From: Lachnospiraceae bacterium
GTDB taxonomy: Bacteria > Bacillota > Clostridia > Lachnospirales > Lachnospiraceae
DNA: 44,552 nt
Direction of reading: 5' to 3'
NCBI GenBank assembly: GCA_017449745.1
Contig: JAFTFD010000309.1
Coordinates: 1-44,552, forward strand
Shown here: one piece after another, positions 36,066-44,424 of the stretch
Layout of the letters: each line of letters opens with the position of its first letter
How positions within the stretch are numbered: the stretch's first letter is position 1
Translations under genes and position numbers: made by a program
The notes under the pieces: model-generated
What the model was told of the DNA's origin: nothing
Database searches by the model: none
The model's input: only the letters and a program-made list of their open reading frames with translations

Positions 36066-37459
36066 TCCTTGTCTTCGTTAACAGAATAGCGTTTTAAATC
36101 TTTGAGATCCGCCTGGCTGAGTGTCAGGCGGATTTTTACGCCTTCAGGAAGATATTCCGTCTCATCGATCACGTACTTGGCCTGCAGTTCGTGGAGCTTT
36201 GCTCCCTGATCATAGGGGAGCAGCAGAACTGCTTCCTGGTGATCTGCGGAGAGAGCCTCGTCGATCAAGGACAGCAGCTCCTCAAGACCGATCGCATATT
36301 TGGCGGACATATAGATACGCTCATCGTGGACCCTGGGGATCTGCAGCTGCGGGTCGCGATCTGCTTTGTTGTATACGTAAAGAACCGGGATATCCGAGGC
36401 GCCGATCTCCGCGAGCGTGTCGCGGGTGATCTTAACCTGCTGCTCATAGGCGGGATCAGAGTAATCAATGATCTCGAGCAGGAGATCCGCATATTTTGCC
36501 TCCTCCAGTGTGGAACGGAAGGCTTTGACAAGGGGCGTCGGCAGATCACTGATAAAACCGACCGTGTCGGAGAGAAGGAAAGGACGGTGCCCCGGGGCAT
36601 CGATCCGGCGGATCGTCGTATCCAGAGTCGCGAAGAGCATATCCTCTTCAAAGACCTTCCTCTCGGGATGTCCCTGCTCGCCGTAATGCTCGAGAAGGGT
36701 ATTCATCATTGTAGATTTTCCAGCATTTGTGTATCCTACCAGGGAGACACGGGGAAGTCCTGAATTCAGCCTTCTGGCGCGCTGTGTCTGCCGCTCGGTT
36801 TCGATATTTTTGAGCTGCTTCTGGAGCTCAGCGATGCGGTGTTCGATATGCCTGCGGTCGAGCTCGAGCTGTTCCTCACCGGCACCCTTATTGGAGAGCC
36901 TGCCGCTGCCGCCGCCCTGACGGCTTAAGTTCTTTCTCATGCCGATCAGCCTCGGCAGCATATATTGAAGACGGGCGGATTCTACCTGAAGCCTGGCTTC
37001 CCGTGTCCTTGCCCTTTCTGAAAAGATCTGCAGAATAATGCCCGTCCGATCCAGCACTTCCGTGTCCAGAATTTCCTCCAGATTCCTTACCTGCATGGGA
37101 GAGAGCGTCTCATTAAAGACGACGATATCGGCATCGCATTCTTCGATCATGCGGCGCAGCTCCTCCACCTTTCCGCTGCCGATATAGGTACGGTGCGTCA
37201 CAGCCTGCGCGCTTTGGATCAGGACCCCGGCCGCTTCGAGCCCGCAGGCCTTCACCAGTTCCTCCAGCTCATGCATGGAAATATCATACTCTTCGCGGGG
37301 CGTGTTCAGGTTCAGCCCGGCGACGATCGCACGGGCGCGGGCATTGAAGAGGCCCAGGTCACCGCTATTGTCGTCCTGGCCAAAGGACCTGGGCTTACGG
37401 AGACCATCAGCACGCAGCCCGTCAGTCTCTATATCAATTTTGCTTCCCCATTGTGTCAT
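36062..37459 (-). CDS. hflX: ribosome-splitting GTPase HflX
   Basis: A 465-residue GTPase of the Obg-HflX group. An N-terminal nucleotide-binding domain (IGSGKVEEL near 93-101) and a coiled linker with the glycine-rich RQGGGSGRLSNKGAGE near 180-195 precede the G domain: GYTNAGKST at 242-250 (G1), DTVGFI (G3) and YNKAD (G4). HflX binds the 50S subunit and splits stalled ribosomes under stress. A short C-terminal domain follows the G domain. It is transcribed from its own promoter, away from the htrA gene and towards the glycan locus. Confidence 0.96.
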   Translation of the reverse strand: MTQWGSKIDIETDGLRADGLRKPRSFGQDDNSGDLGLFNARARAIVAGLNLNTPREEYDISMHELEELVKACGLEAAGVLIQSAQAVTHRTYIGSGKVEELRRMIEECDADIVVFNETLSPMQVRNLEEILDTEVLDRTGIILQIFSERARTREARLQVESARLQYMLPRLIGMRKNLSRQGGGSGRLSNKGAGEEQLELDRRHIEHRIAELQKQLKNIETERQTQRARRLNSGLPRVSLVGYTNAGKSTMMNTLLEHYGEQGHPERKVFEEDMLFATLDTTIRRIDAPGHRPFLLSDTVGFISDLPTPLVKAFRSTLEEAKYADLLLEIIDYSDPAYEQQVKITRDTLAEIGASDIPVLYVYNKADRDPQLQIPRVHDERIYMSAKYAIGLEELLSLIDEALSADHQEAVLLLPYDQGAKLHELQAKYVIDETEYLPEGVKIRLTLSQADLKDLKRYSVNEDKE

Positions 37460-37501
37460 AGAGGGCGCCTTTCGTTATTTGGAAATTGCTTAGGTGTTGC
37501 G

Positions 37502-37531
37502 ATTATAAGAGGGATTTAGTTCAGATGTCTG
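37502..37531 (-). promoter_or_regulatory. promoter of hflX
   Basis: On the - strand CAGACA (37531-37526) and a perfect TATAAT (37507-37502) are separated by 18 bases and lie about 43 bases ahead of the hflX ATG. Four of six -35 positions match. Confidence 0.55.
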
Positions 37532-37584
37532 TGCCTTTGTTTTATGAATTAATGCGGGGTTTAATGTAGTAACTGCGGTCAAGA

Positions 37585-37631
37585 GGGAGACAGGAGACGG
37601 AAGGAGACGTAGAACCATCCCTGTCTCTCCC
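37585..37631. repeat. imperfect inverted repeat in the hflX-htrA gap
   Basis: GGGAGACAGG (37585-37594) pairs with CCCTGTCTCTCCC (37619-37631) through a two-base bulge, enclosing a purine-rich stretch. It resembles small palindromic repeats scattered between genes in some Clostridia, but copy number cannot be judged here. The rest of the 524-base gap (37460-37983) holds the hflX promoter, the 11-bp direct repeat and no credible gene. Confidence 0.45.
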
Positions 37632-37831
37632 GCATGGCGTATATTTCTCTCGGAATTCATAATTCCTTCGCCAGTGAAAATCAACTGATTTCGTTAACCC
37701 TATATAACCAGGATCAATCAAACATATATTTATCTTGCCAGTTTCAGCATCCTCAATCGCTGAATTTAAAATCCTATATCTCAGAGAGTATATTATAACA
37801 GATATGCCATAAATTCGCAGGAAAGACAAAG

Positions 37832-37867
37832 TTTGAACACAATTTGAACACAATTCACCGTTATACT
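37832..37867 (+). promoter_or_regulatory. 11-bp direct repeat and -10-like element upstream of htrA
   Basis: TTTGAACACAA occurs twice back to back (37832-37842 and 37843-37853), followed eight bases later by TATACT (37862-37867). The TTGAAC of the second copy is only 12 bases from TATACT, too close for a normal -35, so the pair may instead be an activator or repressor site on one DNA face. Confidence 0.35.
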
Positions 37868-37983
37868 GCAGAGTATCGAATGGAACAGGAATGACTTCAT
37901 CAAGTCCATGATGCCGCGGTACCACGGCAGGGATGAAATTCAAAGGAAGCATTGCCTGATTCGGAAATGAAAGGAGTAAGATC

Positions 37984-39876
37984 ATGGAAGACAACAGATT
38001 TGATCATGAGTCGAACGAATATATGAACGAGCAGGCTGATACTGCGAAGGAGTCTTATACAGAGAACGCAGCGACCGGCGCTGAGAATTACGGGACAAGC
38101 GGCAGTTCTACAGCTGATGCAGCTAACAATTCCTATACGGCCGATAATTCCTATACAGCCGGCAGCGCTTATACAGCTGACAGCACCGGCAGCAATGCGG
38201 GATCGGCAGGTTACGGCAGCTATCAGTATACAAACCAGAATGACAATACAGGCAGATCGACTTACCAGAGTGCTTACCAGGGCGATTACAGAAGCTCTGC
38301 ATCCGGCGGCAATGGCTCCCGGAAGTCTAAAAAGAGCGGCGCTGGATGGAGAAAGGCACTGTTGGCAGTTCTGCTGGCAGCCGTATTTGGAATCTGCGCA
38401 GGTGCAGGCGCTTATAGTATCAGCCGCGCCGCAGGCAATACGAATAAAGCTCAGGCAAGACTGACTATCGCGGAAGAAGAAAATACGGAAGACAGCAGCC
38501 AGGATAAAACTGCAGAAGAACCTGCAGCAGAACAGGATGCCGGTTCTAAGGAAACTACTGAACCTGCAGCGAAACCTGAGAAGGCCACTGAAAACACCGA
38601 AGAGGCTGCTGCTGAAGAGAATGCTGCAGCAGAAGAGACCGGTACTACAGAGACAGATGCTGAGAAGGAAGCTGCTAAAGCACGCCTGCAGGGCAGCAAG
38701 GACACAGATGTTCAGCTGACGACCGGAGACAAGAAAGTGATCGTCACAGACGTCACAGAGGTCGTTGAAGAGACAATGCCCAGCATCGTTTCCGTCTACA
38801 ACAATTACACAATGCAGTATATGGATTGGTGGGGACAGTCTTATTCCCAGGAGAGCCAGGCGACCGGTTCCGGTATCATCATCGCCGCAACGGATGACGA
38901 ACTTCTCATCGTGACCAACAACCACGTCGTTGACGGTGAGGAAAGCCTGGAAGTCCAGTTTATTGATGAGACCACAGCAGAGGCACAGATCAAAGGAACC
39001 GATGAGGACAACGATCTGGCCGTGATCGCAGTAAAGCTTGATGATATCGACGCTGCTACTATGGATGCTATTACAGTTGCAACACTCGGCAATTCCGATA
39101 ACCTTAAGATCGGCGAGCCTGTAGTTGCAATCGGTAATGCACTTGGATTCGGACAGTCCGTTACCCAGGGTATCGTCAGTGCGCTGAACCGTCAGATCGG
39201 CACCGGTGAAGAAGATGCCAAGACCTATATCCAGACAGATGCAGCCATCAACCCCGGCAACTCCGGCGGCGCACTGGTCGACATGAATGGCCATGTTATC
39301 GGTATCAACTCCAACAAGATCGGTGATACAAAGGTCGAGGGTATGTGCTACGCGATCCCTACAGCAAGAGCGATTCCGATCATTGAAGAACTCATGACAC
39401 AGTCCACAAAGATCAAGGTCGATGCTGAGAAGCAGGGATATCTCGGAATCAAAGGTATCAGCGTTACAAGCCAGGTCGCCAGTGCTTATGATATGCCTCG
39501 CGGCGTCTATATCGCAGAACTGATCGAGGGCGGCGGCGCAGCAGATTCAGAGCTTGAGAAGGGCGATATCATCGTTTCCATCAACAAGGCAACCGTCAAT
39601 GATATGGAAGACCTGCAGAAACAGCTGCAGTACTATGAGGCTGGCGAAGAAGTCACGGTAGTAGTAAAGCGCAACAGCGGCAGCGGCGAGTATGAGGAGA
39701 AAGAGATCACCATCAAACTCGGCAGCAAGGCTACGATCGAGACGGAAGAACAGCAGAACAGCCAGAATGGCCAGAACGGAAACGGCAGCAGCCAGCAGCC
39801 AGGATCCGGACAGCAGGATGGATACAGCCAGGGTGGAATGAATGAGTTCCCCTGGAGCCAGTTCTTCGGATATTGA
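37984..39876 (+). CDS. htrA: HtrA/DegP-type membrane-anchored serine protease with PDZ domain
   Basis: A 630-residue protein. About 110 cytosolic residues rich in Ser, Thr, Tyr and Asn (repeats such as NSYTAD) precede one helix (about 119-143), an acidic Glu/Ala/Thr-rich linker (to about 235), the trypsin-like domain with His314 (NNHVVDG), Asp344 (DNDLAV) and Ser427 (GNSGGALVD), and one PDZ domain (about 480-590). The tail is Gln/Asn/Gly-rich and ends EFPWSQFFGY. HtrA degrades or refolds damaged exported proteins. AAAGGAG precedes ATG 37984 and a strong terminator follows. The gene stands alone, so stress control by its own promoter is likely. Confidence 0.96.
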   Translation: MEDNRFDHESNEYMNEQADTAKESYTENAATGAENYGTSGSSTADAANNSYTADNSYTAGSAYTADSTGSNAGSAGYGSYQYTNQNDNTGRSTYQSAYQGDYRSSASGGNGSRKSKKSGAGWRKALLAVLLAAVFGICAGAGAYSISRAAGNTNKAQARLTIAEEENTEDSSQDKTAEEPAAEQDAGSKETTEPAAKPEKATENTEEAAAEENAAAEETGTTETDAEKEAAKARLQGSKDTDVQLTTGDKKVIVTDVTEVVEETMPSIVSVYNNYTMQYMDWWGQSYSQESQATGSGIIIAATDDELLIVTNNHVVDGEESLEVQFIDETTAEAQIKGTDEDNDLAVIAVKLDDIDAATMDAITVATLGNSDNLKIGEPVVAIGNALGFGQSVTQGIVSALNRQIGTGEEDAKTYIQTDAAINPGNSGGALVDMNGHVIGINSNKIGDTKVEGMCYAIPTARAIPIIEELMTQSTKIKVDAEKQGYLGIKGISVTSQVASAYDMPRGVYIAELIEGGGAADSELEKGDIIVSINKATVNDMEDLQKQLQYYEAGEEVTVVVKRNSGSGEYEEKEITIKLGSKATIETEEQQNSQNGQNGNGSSQQPGSGQQDGYSQGGMNEFPWSQFFGY

Positions 39877-39921
39877 TTCGGGTGATGGATCCGGACATGA
39901 TCTGAATAATTAATATAAGTC

Positions 39922-39951
39922 AAAACAGCAGGCCATGTGCCTGCTGTTTTT
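39922..39951 (+). terminator. rho-independent terminator of htrA
   Basis: A perfect 12-bp stem (AAAACAGCAGGC with GCCTGCTGTTTT) closes a five-base loop and runs into TTTTT. It lies 45 bases after the htrA stop. Confidence 0.9.
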
Positions 39952-39969
39952 GCGTGGAATAAGGCAAGA

Positions 39970-40212
39970 TTTACGGCTGCAACAGAATAAAAAAGGGAAA
40001 TGCATCCGCGGGGAAAGCAAGCAAATCGACCTTAAAAAGGAATCGAGCGATAATCATTACGGCTACAATAGGCTTAAAAAGGGAAATGCATCCGCAGGGA
40101 AAGCAAGCAAATCGACCTTAAAAAGGAATCGAGCGATAATCATTACGGCTGCAATAGGACAAAAAAGGGAAATGCATCCGCAGACAAAGCATGCAAAGTG
40201 CAGTTAAAAAGG
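39970..40212. repeat. 86-bp tandem repeat, about 2.8 copies
   Basis: The string GGGAAATGCATCCGC recurs at 39995, 40081 and 40167, exactly 86 bases apart. The first two full units differ at only a handful of positions; the third is diverged in its second half, and a 25-base partial unit precedes the first. The tract lies between the terminators of the convergent htrA and purC genes and fills most of the 428-base gap. An open frame across it has no homology and simply repeats with the DNA. Confidence 0.9.
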
Positions 40213-40224
40213 AAATTAAGAAAC

Positions 40225-40269
40225 AAAAAATACGGACGCATCTGCCCTCAAGCGGGCGATGCGTCCGTA
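40225..40269 (-). terminator. rho-independent terminator of purC
   Basis: TACGGACGCATC (40231-40242) and GATGCGTCCGTA (40258-40269) form a perfect 12-bp stem with an inner GCCC/GGGC extension. On the - strand the stem is followed by six T residues (A-run at 40225-40230). Confidence 0.9.
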
Positions 40270-40304
40270 ATGTATTCATCTCTTAATATCAGTTAAGCTT
40301 CAAA

Positions 40305-41177
40305 TTATGCAAGATCCTTGCCTGTCAGCAGGTGGTAAGCTTCCATATACTTGGCGATGGTCTTGTCGATGACATCCTGGGGCAGGTTGTAGTCGCTGTC
40401 CGGATTAGCCTTGAGCCAGTCGCGGACGAACTGCTTGTCAAAGGAAGGCTGGCTGTGTCCGGGAGCATATCCTTCTACCGGCCAGAAGCGGGAAGAATCT
40501 GGAGTCAGCATCTCGTCAGCAAGAACGACATTGCCATTCTCGTCAAGTCCGAACTCAAACTTGGTGTCGGCGATGATGATGCCTCTTGTCAGGGCATAGT
40601 CTGCGCACTTCTTGTAAAGGGCGATCGTAGCATTCCTGATGGTCTCAGCATATTCCTTGCCGCGTCCGGGGAAATTCTTCTCCAGGACTTCGATGCTGCG
40701 CTCGAAGCTGATGTTCTCATCATGATCACCGATCTCTGCCTTTGTGCTGGGGGTGAAGATCGGCTCAGGGAGCTTGTCGCACTCCTGAAGGCCTTCAGGA
40801 AGACGAATGCCGCAGACGGTGCCGTTCTCTTTGTAGCTTGCCCAGCCGCTGCCTGTAATGTAGCCGCGTACGATGCACTCGATTGGAAGCATCTCCAGCT
40901 TTCTGCAGAGCATGCTGTTGCCCTCAAAAGCAGGCTGGCGGAAATACTCCGGCATATCTGCCGTATCAACGCTTACCATATGGTTGTCAATGATATCGCT
41001 GGTCAGATCGAACCAGAAGCGGGACATCTGTGTCAGGACTTTGCCTTTGCCGACGACCTTATTTTTCAGGATCACATCAAACGCGGAAATTCTGTCCGTT
41101 GCGACCATGATCAGCTGATCGCCGATGTCATAGATCTCGCGTACTTTACCTTCTTTTACCGGGCTGTACTCTGTCAT
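40305..41177 (-). CDS. purC: phosphoribosylaminoimidazole-succinocarboxamide synthase
   Basis: A 290-residue SAICAR synthetase, which joins CAIR and aspartate with ATP in purine synthesis. VKEGKVREIYDIG and VATDRISAFDVIL are the N-terminal ATP-site motifs, IECIVRGYITGSGW follows near 95, and ADTKFEFGLDENG near 195 is the family's second signature. The length is that of the longer bacterial/fungal type. GGAGG five bases ahead fixes the ATG at 41177; an in-frame ATG at 41246 has no site. It stands alone, with no other pur gene beside it. Confidence 0.97.
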   Translation of the reverse strand: MTEYSPVKEGKVREIYDIGDQLIMVATDRISAFDVILKNKVVGKGKVLTQMSRFWFDLTSDIIDNHMVSVDTADMPEYFRQPAFEGNSMLCRKLEMLPIECIVRGYITGSGWASYKENGTVCGIRLPEGLQECDKLPEPIFTPSTKAEIGDHDENISFERSIEVLEKNFPGRGKEYAETIRNATIALYKKCADYALTRGIIIADTKFEFGLDENGNVVLADEMLTPDSSRFWPVEGYAPGHSQPSFDKQFVRDWLKANPDSDYNLPQDVIDKTIAKYMEAYHLLTGKDLA

Positions 41178-41240
41178 TTTTCCTCCATTCCTGCTGTGCA
41201 GTATACTCAATAATTGATGAGTTGACCTTTCGGGATCAGG

Positions 41241-41305
41241 CGCCAAAATGTTGTCCTCCTGCGACTCGCGATCTGGAATTGATCTGGCAGCCTCACTTTT
41301 TGGCG
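41241..41305 (-). promoter_or_regulatory. inverted repeat in the purC leader region
   Basis: CGCCAAAA (41241-41248) and TTTTGGCG (41298-41305) are perfect complements enclosing 49 bases, including a direct repeat of GATCTGG. It lies 64-128 bases ahead of purC on the - strand, within the transcript if a TATACT at 41332-41327 is the -10. It does not match the purine riboswitch pattern as I know it. Confidence 0.4.
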
Positions 41306-41363
41306 GTCTAATCTTTTAGTATCAGTAGTATAAAACTTTAGGGTGCGTTGCGCTATAGGAAGA

Positions 41364-41372
41364 TGGTACAAT
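41364..41372 (+). promoter_or_regulatory. extended -10 promoter of the GTPase-NYN gene
   Basis: TGG followed by TACAAT gives an extended -10 element about 125 bases ahead of the start codon. No good -35 is present. Transcription would begin near 41380, at the first arm of the leader inverted repeat. Confidence 0.45.
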
Positions 41373-41378
41373 TATATG

Positions 41379-41439
41379 TTAGTGCACGGCGCTGTCCTTT
41401 ACTTTTTTTACAAAGAAAAGTACTGCACTAAAGCTTTAG
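41379..41439 (+). promoter_or_regulatory. leader with overlapping inverted repeats
   Basis: TTAGTGCA (41379-41386) pairs with TGCACTAA (41424-41431), with an inner TACTTTT/AAAAGTA pair (41400-41406, 41416-41422). The right arm overlaps a second perfect palindrome, CTAAAGCTTTAG (41428-41439), so the two hairpins cannot form together. The 318-base gap 41178-41495 otherwise holds the two promoters and the purC leader. Confidence 0.45.
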
Positions 41440-41495
41440 GAAATCAGTAACTGCGTCGAACGCGCATATTAAAAACCGGCAAGGAGAACTTGCTA

Positions 41496-44330
41496 ATGGC
41501 AGCAAACATTACGATCGGCATCCTCGCACACGTGGATGCGGGAAAAACTACATTGACAGAGAGCATCCTCTTTAAGACAGGCATGATCCGCTCGCTGGGA
41601 AGGGTGGACCACCAGGATGCCTTTCTGGACACAGAAGCCCTGGAGAAAAAAAGAGGGATAACTATATTCTCCAAAATGGCAAGGTTCTCGGCCGGAGAAC
41701 AGAACGTGACGCTTCTGGATACCCCGGGGCACGTGGACTTTTCTCCCGAGATGGAGCGCACGCTCAGGGTCCTTGATTACGCGGTGCTCGTCATGAGCGC
41801 GCCCGATATTATCAACCAGAAGATGCTGGACCCGCAGGTGCGTGTCCTGATCAAGCTCCTGCAGCATTATCAGGTGCCGTTCTTTATATTTGTCAACAAG
41901 ATGGATCAGCTTGACAGGGAACTGCTGGGACCGGGCAACATACTGCCGGTCATCGCAGGAGAGATCCCCGGAGCGGTGCAGTTCGATGAGCGGCAGCTGT
42001 GCGATGAGAACGAGGAGAGCGTCGCTGTCTGCGAAGAGGAGCTGATGCTGCGCGTTCTGGACGGTGAGCATCTGACGGATGCGGATGTTTCGGAACTCCT
42101 GAAAAAGAGAGCTCTGTTTCCGGTCTATTTTGGCGCAGCTCTCAATGGAGAAGGCGTCCAGGCGCTTCTTGAGGGAATCGCCAGATACTGCGTTCCCCGG
42201 CAATATCCGGAACAGTTCGGGGCTTATGTTTATAAGGTTTCCAGGGATGGGGCGGTGCGCCTTGCCTGGATGAAAATAACCGGAGGCGAGTTAAAGATCC
42301 GGGATGAGATCGCGCAGATCCCCAGAGTGCAGCCTGTAAGGGCTGCAGGAGGACAGGCCCCCGCGTCCGGGGATCCGGATGACGACGGAGATGACCTGAC
42401 AGCGGAGCCGGTATCTGCAGGTGTTATCAAAGAAAAAATAAGCGGGATCCGCCAGTATTCCGGCGTCAAATTCACAGCGCTCACAAGTGCGCAGGCAGGT
42501 GATATTGTCGCCGTGAGCGGACTTAGCGTAGTTCAGATCGGGGACGGTCTCGGCGCGGAGGCTTCCGTGCGTGAGGAGATGGTATCGCCGATCATGACCT
42601 GTTCCGTCACTGCGGAACCGGGAGTCGATGAGTTTACTCTCATGCAGGCACTGCGAACGCTGGAAGAGGAAGAGCCTATGCTGCATGTCAGCCGGGATGA
42701 TCTCTCCGGCGCGATCACCGTCCAGATCATGGGTGACGTACAGACGCAGATCCTGCGCAATATCATCCAGGAGCGGTTCGGATTCCAGGTGAATTTCGGA
42801 CCGGCCAGGATCGTTTATAAGGAGACGATCCGCAAGAGCGTTGAGGGTGTCGGGCATTTTGAACCCCTTCGCCATTACGCAGAGGTCCATCTGCTGCTGG
42901 AGCCGACAGGGCCGGGTTCAGGCCTTACTTTTGAGAACAGGTGTCCTGCGGGAATGCTGGACAAAAACTGGCAGAACCTGATCATGACGCATCTTCGGGA
43001 AAAAGTCCACAGAGGCGTACTGACAGGAGCGGAGCTGACGGACATGTGCATCTCCCTTATAGGAGGAAGGGCGAGCATCAAGCACACGGAAGGCGGCGAT
43101 TTCAGAAGGGCGACCTACAGGGCGGTCCGGCAGGGACTGATGATGGCGCAGAATATGCTCCTGGAGCCGGTACTGAATTTCCGGCTGGAGCTGCCGCAGA
43201 ACAATTTGGGGCGCGCTCTGAGTGATATCGACAGCATGCGGGGCAGCGTACAGGCCCCTGATTTTGACGGCGATACGGCAATCGTTGAGGGCTGCGTCCC
43301 GGCGAGCACACTGGGCTCTTATGCACAGGATGTAGTCTCCTACACCGGAGGAAGGGGACAGCTTTCGGTCAGTCTTAAGGACTATGAGCCGTGCCACAAC
43401 GCAAAAGAAATCATTGATGCTGCAGGATATGATCCCGACGCAGACAGGCGGAATCCGTCCTACTCGGTATTTTGCTCGCACGGGGCGGGGACGGTCGTCA
43501 CATGGCAGAATGTCCGCAGCCACATGCATGTAGAGACCGGCTGGGAGCCTTCCCCGGAGGAAGAAGAGACGGCGCTTGCCGGCGACTATTTTGTTTTTGC
43601 TGCTCCTGAGATCGAGGAAATACCCGAGGACCTGAATCAGCCGGCAGGTTCTTCCGAAGCGCAGGCAGTCAATCTGCGGGCGCAGAAAGAAGACAGCTAT
43701 GAAGTCCGGGAGCGGGCTTTCGCGTTGCAGGAGAAGGAGCTGGAGCGGATCTTCGAGCAGACATATGGGCCGGTGAAGAGGAATGTCCGCAATCCGGAGA
43801 ATGAGCGCCTGGATGCTCTGATGGAGGCCTATGAGCCGAAGGAGCCGGGTCCAGGTGATCCCAAATACGAAAAGAAAAACAAGGCCCCCGAGAAGCCGGA
43901 AGAGTATCTCCTTGTGGACGGATATAATATTATTTTTGCCTGGAACGAGCTGCATGACCTGGCGGTCAGGGATATAAAGGCGGCAAGAGACAGACTTCTG
44001 GATATACTGTCCAATTACGCGGGGTACATCGATCAGACAGTGATCGTCGTCTTCGATGCTTATAAGGTCGTCGGCGGCCGAGGAGAGGTCTACCGCTACC
44101 ACAATATTGACGTCGTATATACCAAAGAGGCGGAGACCGCGGACCTGTATATTGAAAAGACAGCGCATACGCTCAGCAAAAAACACAGGGTCTATGTCGC
44201 GACCTCTGACGCGGTGGAGCAGGTCATCATTTTCTCGTCCGGTGCCTACAGGATCTCCGCGAGAGGCCTGCTGGAACAGATCCTGCTGACAGAGCAGAGA
44301 ATGCGCGAGCAGTATCATTTCGGGGAGTAA
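41496..44330 (+). CDS. Tet(M)/EF-G-like translation GTPase fused to a Rae1/YacP-type NYN ribonuclease domain
   Basis: A 944-residue protein. The GTPase has HVDAGKTT (12-19), RGITI (53-57), DTPGH (75-79) and NKMD (134-137), then EF-G domains II-V in Tet(M)-like order. The domain IV tip reads HTEGGDFR and not the YSPVS loop with which Tet(M) dislodges tetracycline, so classic resistance is doubtful. An acidic linker leads to a NYN/PIN-like domain at about 803-944: LLVDGYNII, VVFDAYKV, KEAETADLYIEK, ATSDAVEQ. Asp808 and Asp883 align with Asp7 and Asp81 of B. subtilis Rae1, which cuts mRNA in the ribosomal A site. AAGGAG nine bases upstream sets ATG 41496. A factor that enters the A site and cleaves there is the inferred role. 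Confidence 0.9.
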   Translation: MAANITIGILAHVDAGKTTLTESILFKTGMIRSLGRVDHQDAFLDTEALEKKRGITIFSKMARFSAGEQNVTLLDTPGHVDFSPEMERTLRVLDYAVLVMSAPDIINQKMLDPQVRVLIKLLQHYQVPFFIFVNKMDQLDRELLGPGNILPVIAGEIPGAVQFDERQLCDENEESVAVCEEELMLRVLDGEHLTDADVSELLKKRALFPVYFGAALNGEGVQALLEGIARYCVPRQYPEQFGAYVYKVSRDGAVRLAWMKITGGELKIRDEIAQIPRVQPVRAAGGQAPASGDPDDDGDDLTAEPVSAGVIKEKISGIRQYSGVKFTALTSAQAGDIVAVSGLSVVQIGDGLGAEASVREEMVSPIMTCSVTAEPGVDEFTLMQALRTLEEEEPMLHVSRDDLSGAITVQIMGDVQTQILRNIIQERFGFQVNFGPARIVYKETIRKSVEGVGHFEPLRHYAEVHLLLEPTGPGSGLTFENRCPAGMLDKNWQNLIMTHLREKVHRGVLTGAELTDMCISLIGGRASIKHTEGGDFRRATYRAVRQGLMMAQNMLLEPVLNFRLELPQNNLGRALSDIDSMRGSVQAPDFDGDTAIVEGCVPASTLGSYAQDVVSYTGGRGQLSVSLKDYEPCHNAKEIIDAAGYDPDADRRNPSYSVFCSHGAGTVVTWQNVRSHMHVETGWEPSPEEEETALAGDYFVFAAPEIEEIPEDLNQPAGSSEAQAVNLRAQKEDSYEVRERAFALQEKELERIFEQTYGPVKRNVRNPENERLDALMEAYEPKEPGPGDPKYEKKNKAPEKPEEYLLVDGYNIIFAWNELHDLAVRDIKAARDRLLDILSNYAGYIDQTVIVVFDAYKVVGGRGEVYRYHNIDVVYTKEAETADLYIEKTAHTLSKKHRVYVATSDAVEQVIIFSSGAYRISARGLLEQILLTEQRMREQYHFGE

Positions 44331-44424
44331 AAACGGATTTGCTGAATTGACAATAGTCTGAACATCTGCATACAGAAGGCAACAGGTAACGACCCTAAAA
44401 ACATTACGAATAATATGATGCTAA

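Noticed and set aside
37542..37994. 150-codon - strand open frame between hflX and htrA
   Set aside because: It crosses the inverted repeat at 37585-37631, has no recognisable domain and overlaps the htrA ribosome site.
37900..39294. 464-codon open frame opposite htrA
   Set aside because: Product is low-complexity Cys/Ser/Phe-rich, as expected from the complement of the Glu/Ala/Thr-rich linker.
39970..40212. CRISPR-like array or a 90-residue protein gene in the 86-bp repeats
   Set aside because: No spacers of uniform size between short repeats, and the open frame is repetitive, lacks homology and spans the htrA terminator.
40332..41213. 293-codon open frame opposite purC
   Set aside because: Antisense to a certain purC gene.
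42918..44318. 466-codon open frame opposite the GTPase-NYN gene
   Set aside because: Antisense to a continuous two-domain protein; no motif and no ribosome site.
41496..44330. Plain tetracycline-resistance (Tet(M)/Tet(O)) gene
   Set aside because: The overall order of domains fits, but the domain IV tip lacks the YSPVS-type loop, the chain is about 300 residues longer, and the extra part is a NYN nuclease domain.
44347..44375. TTGACA at 44347 as a promoter
   Set aside because: The -35 is perfect, but no acceptable -10 lies 16-18 bases downstream.
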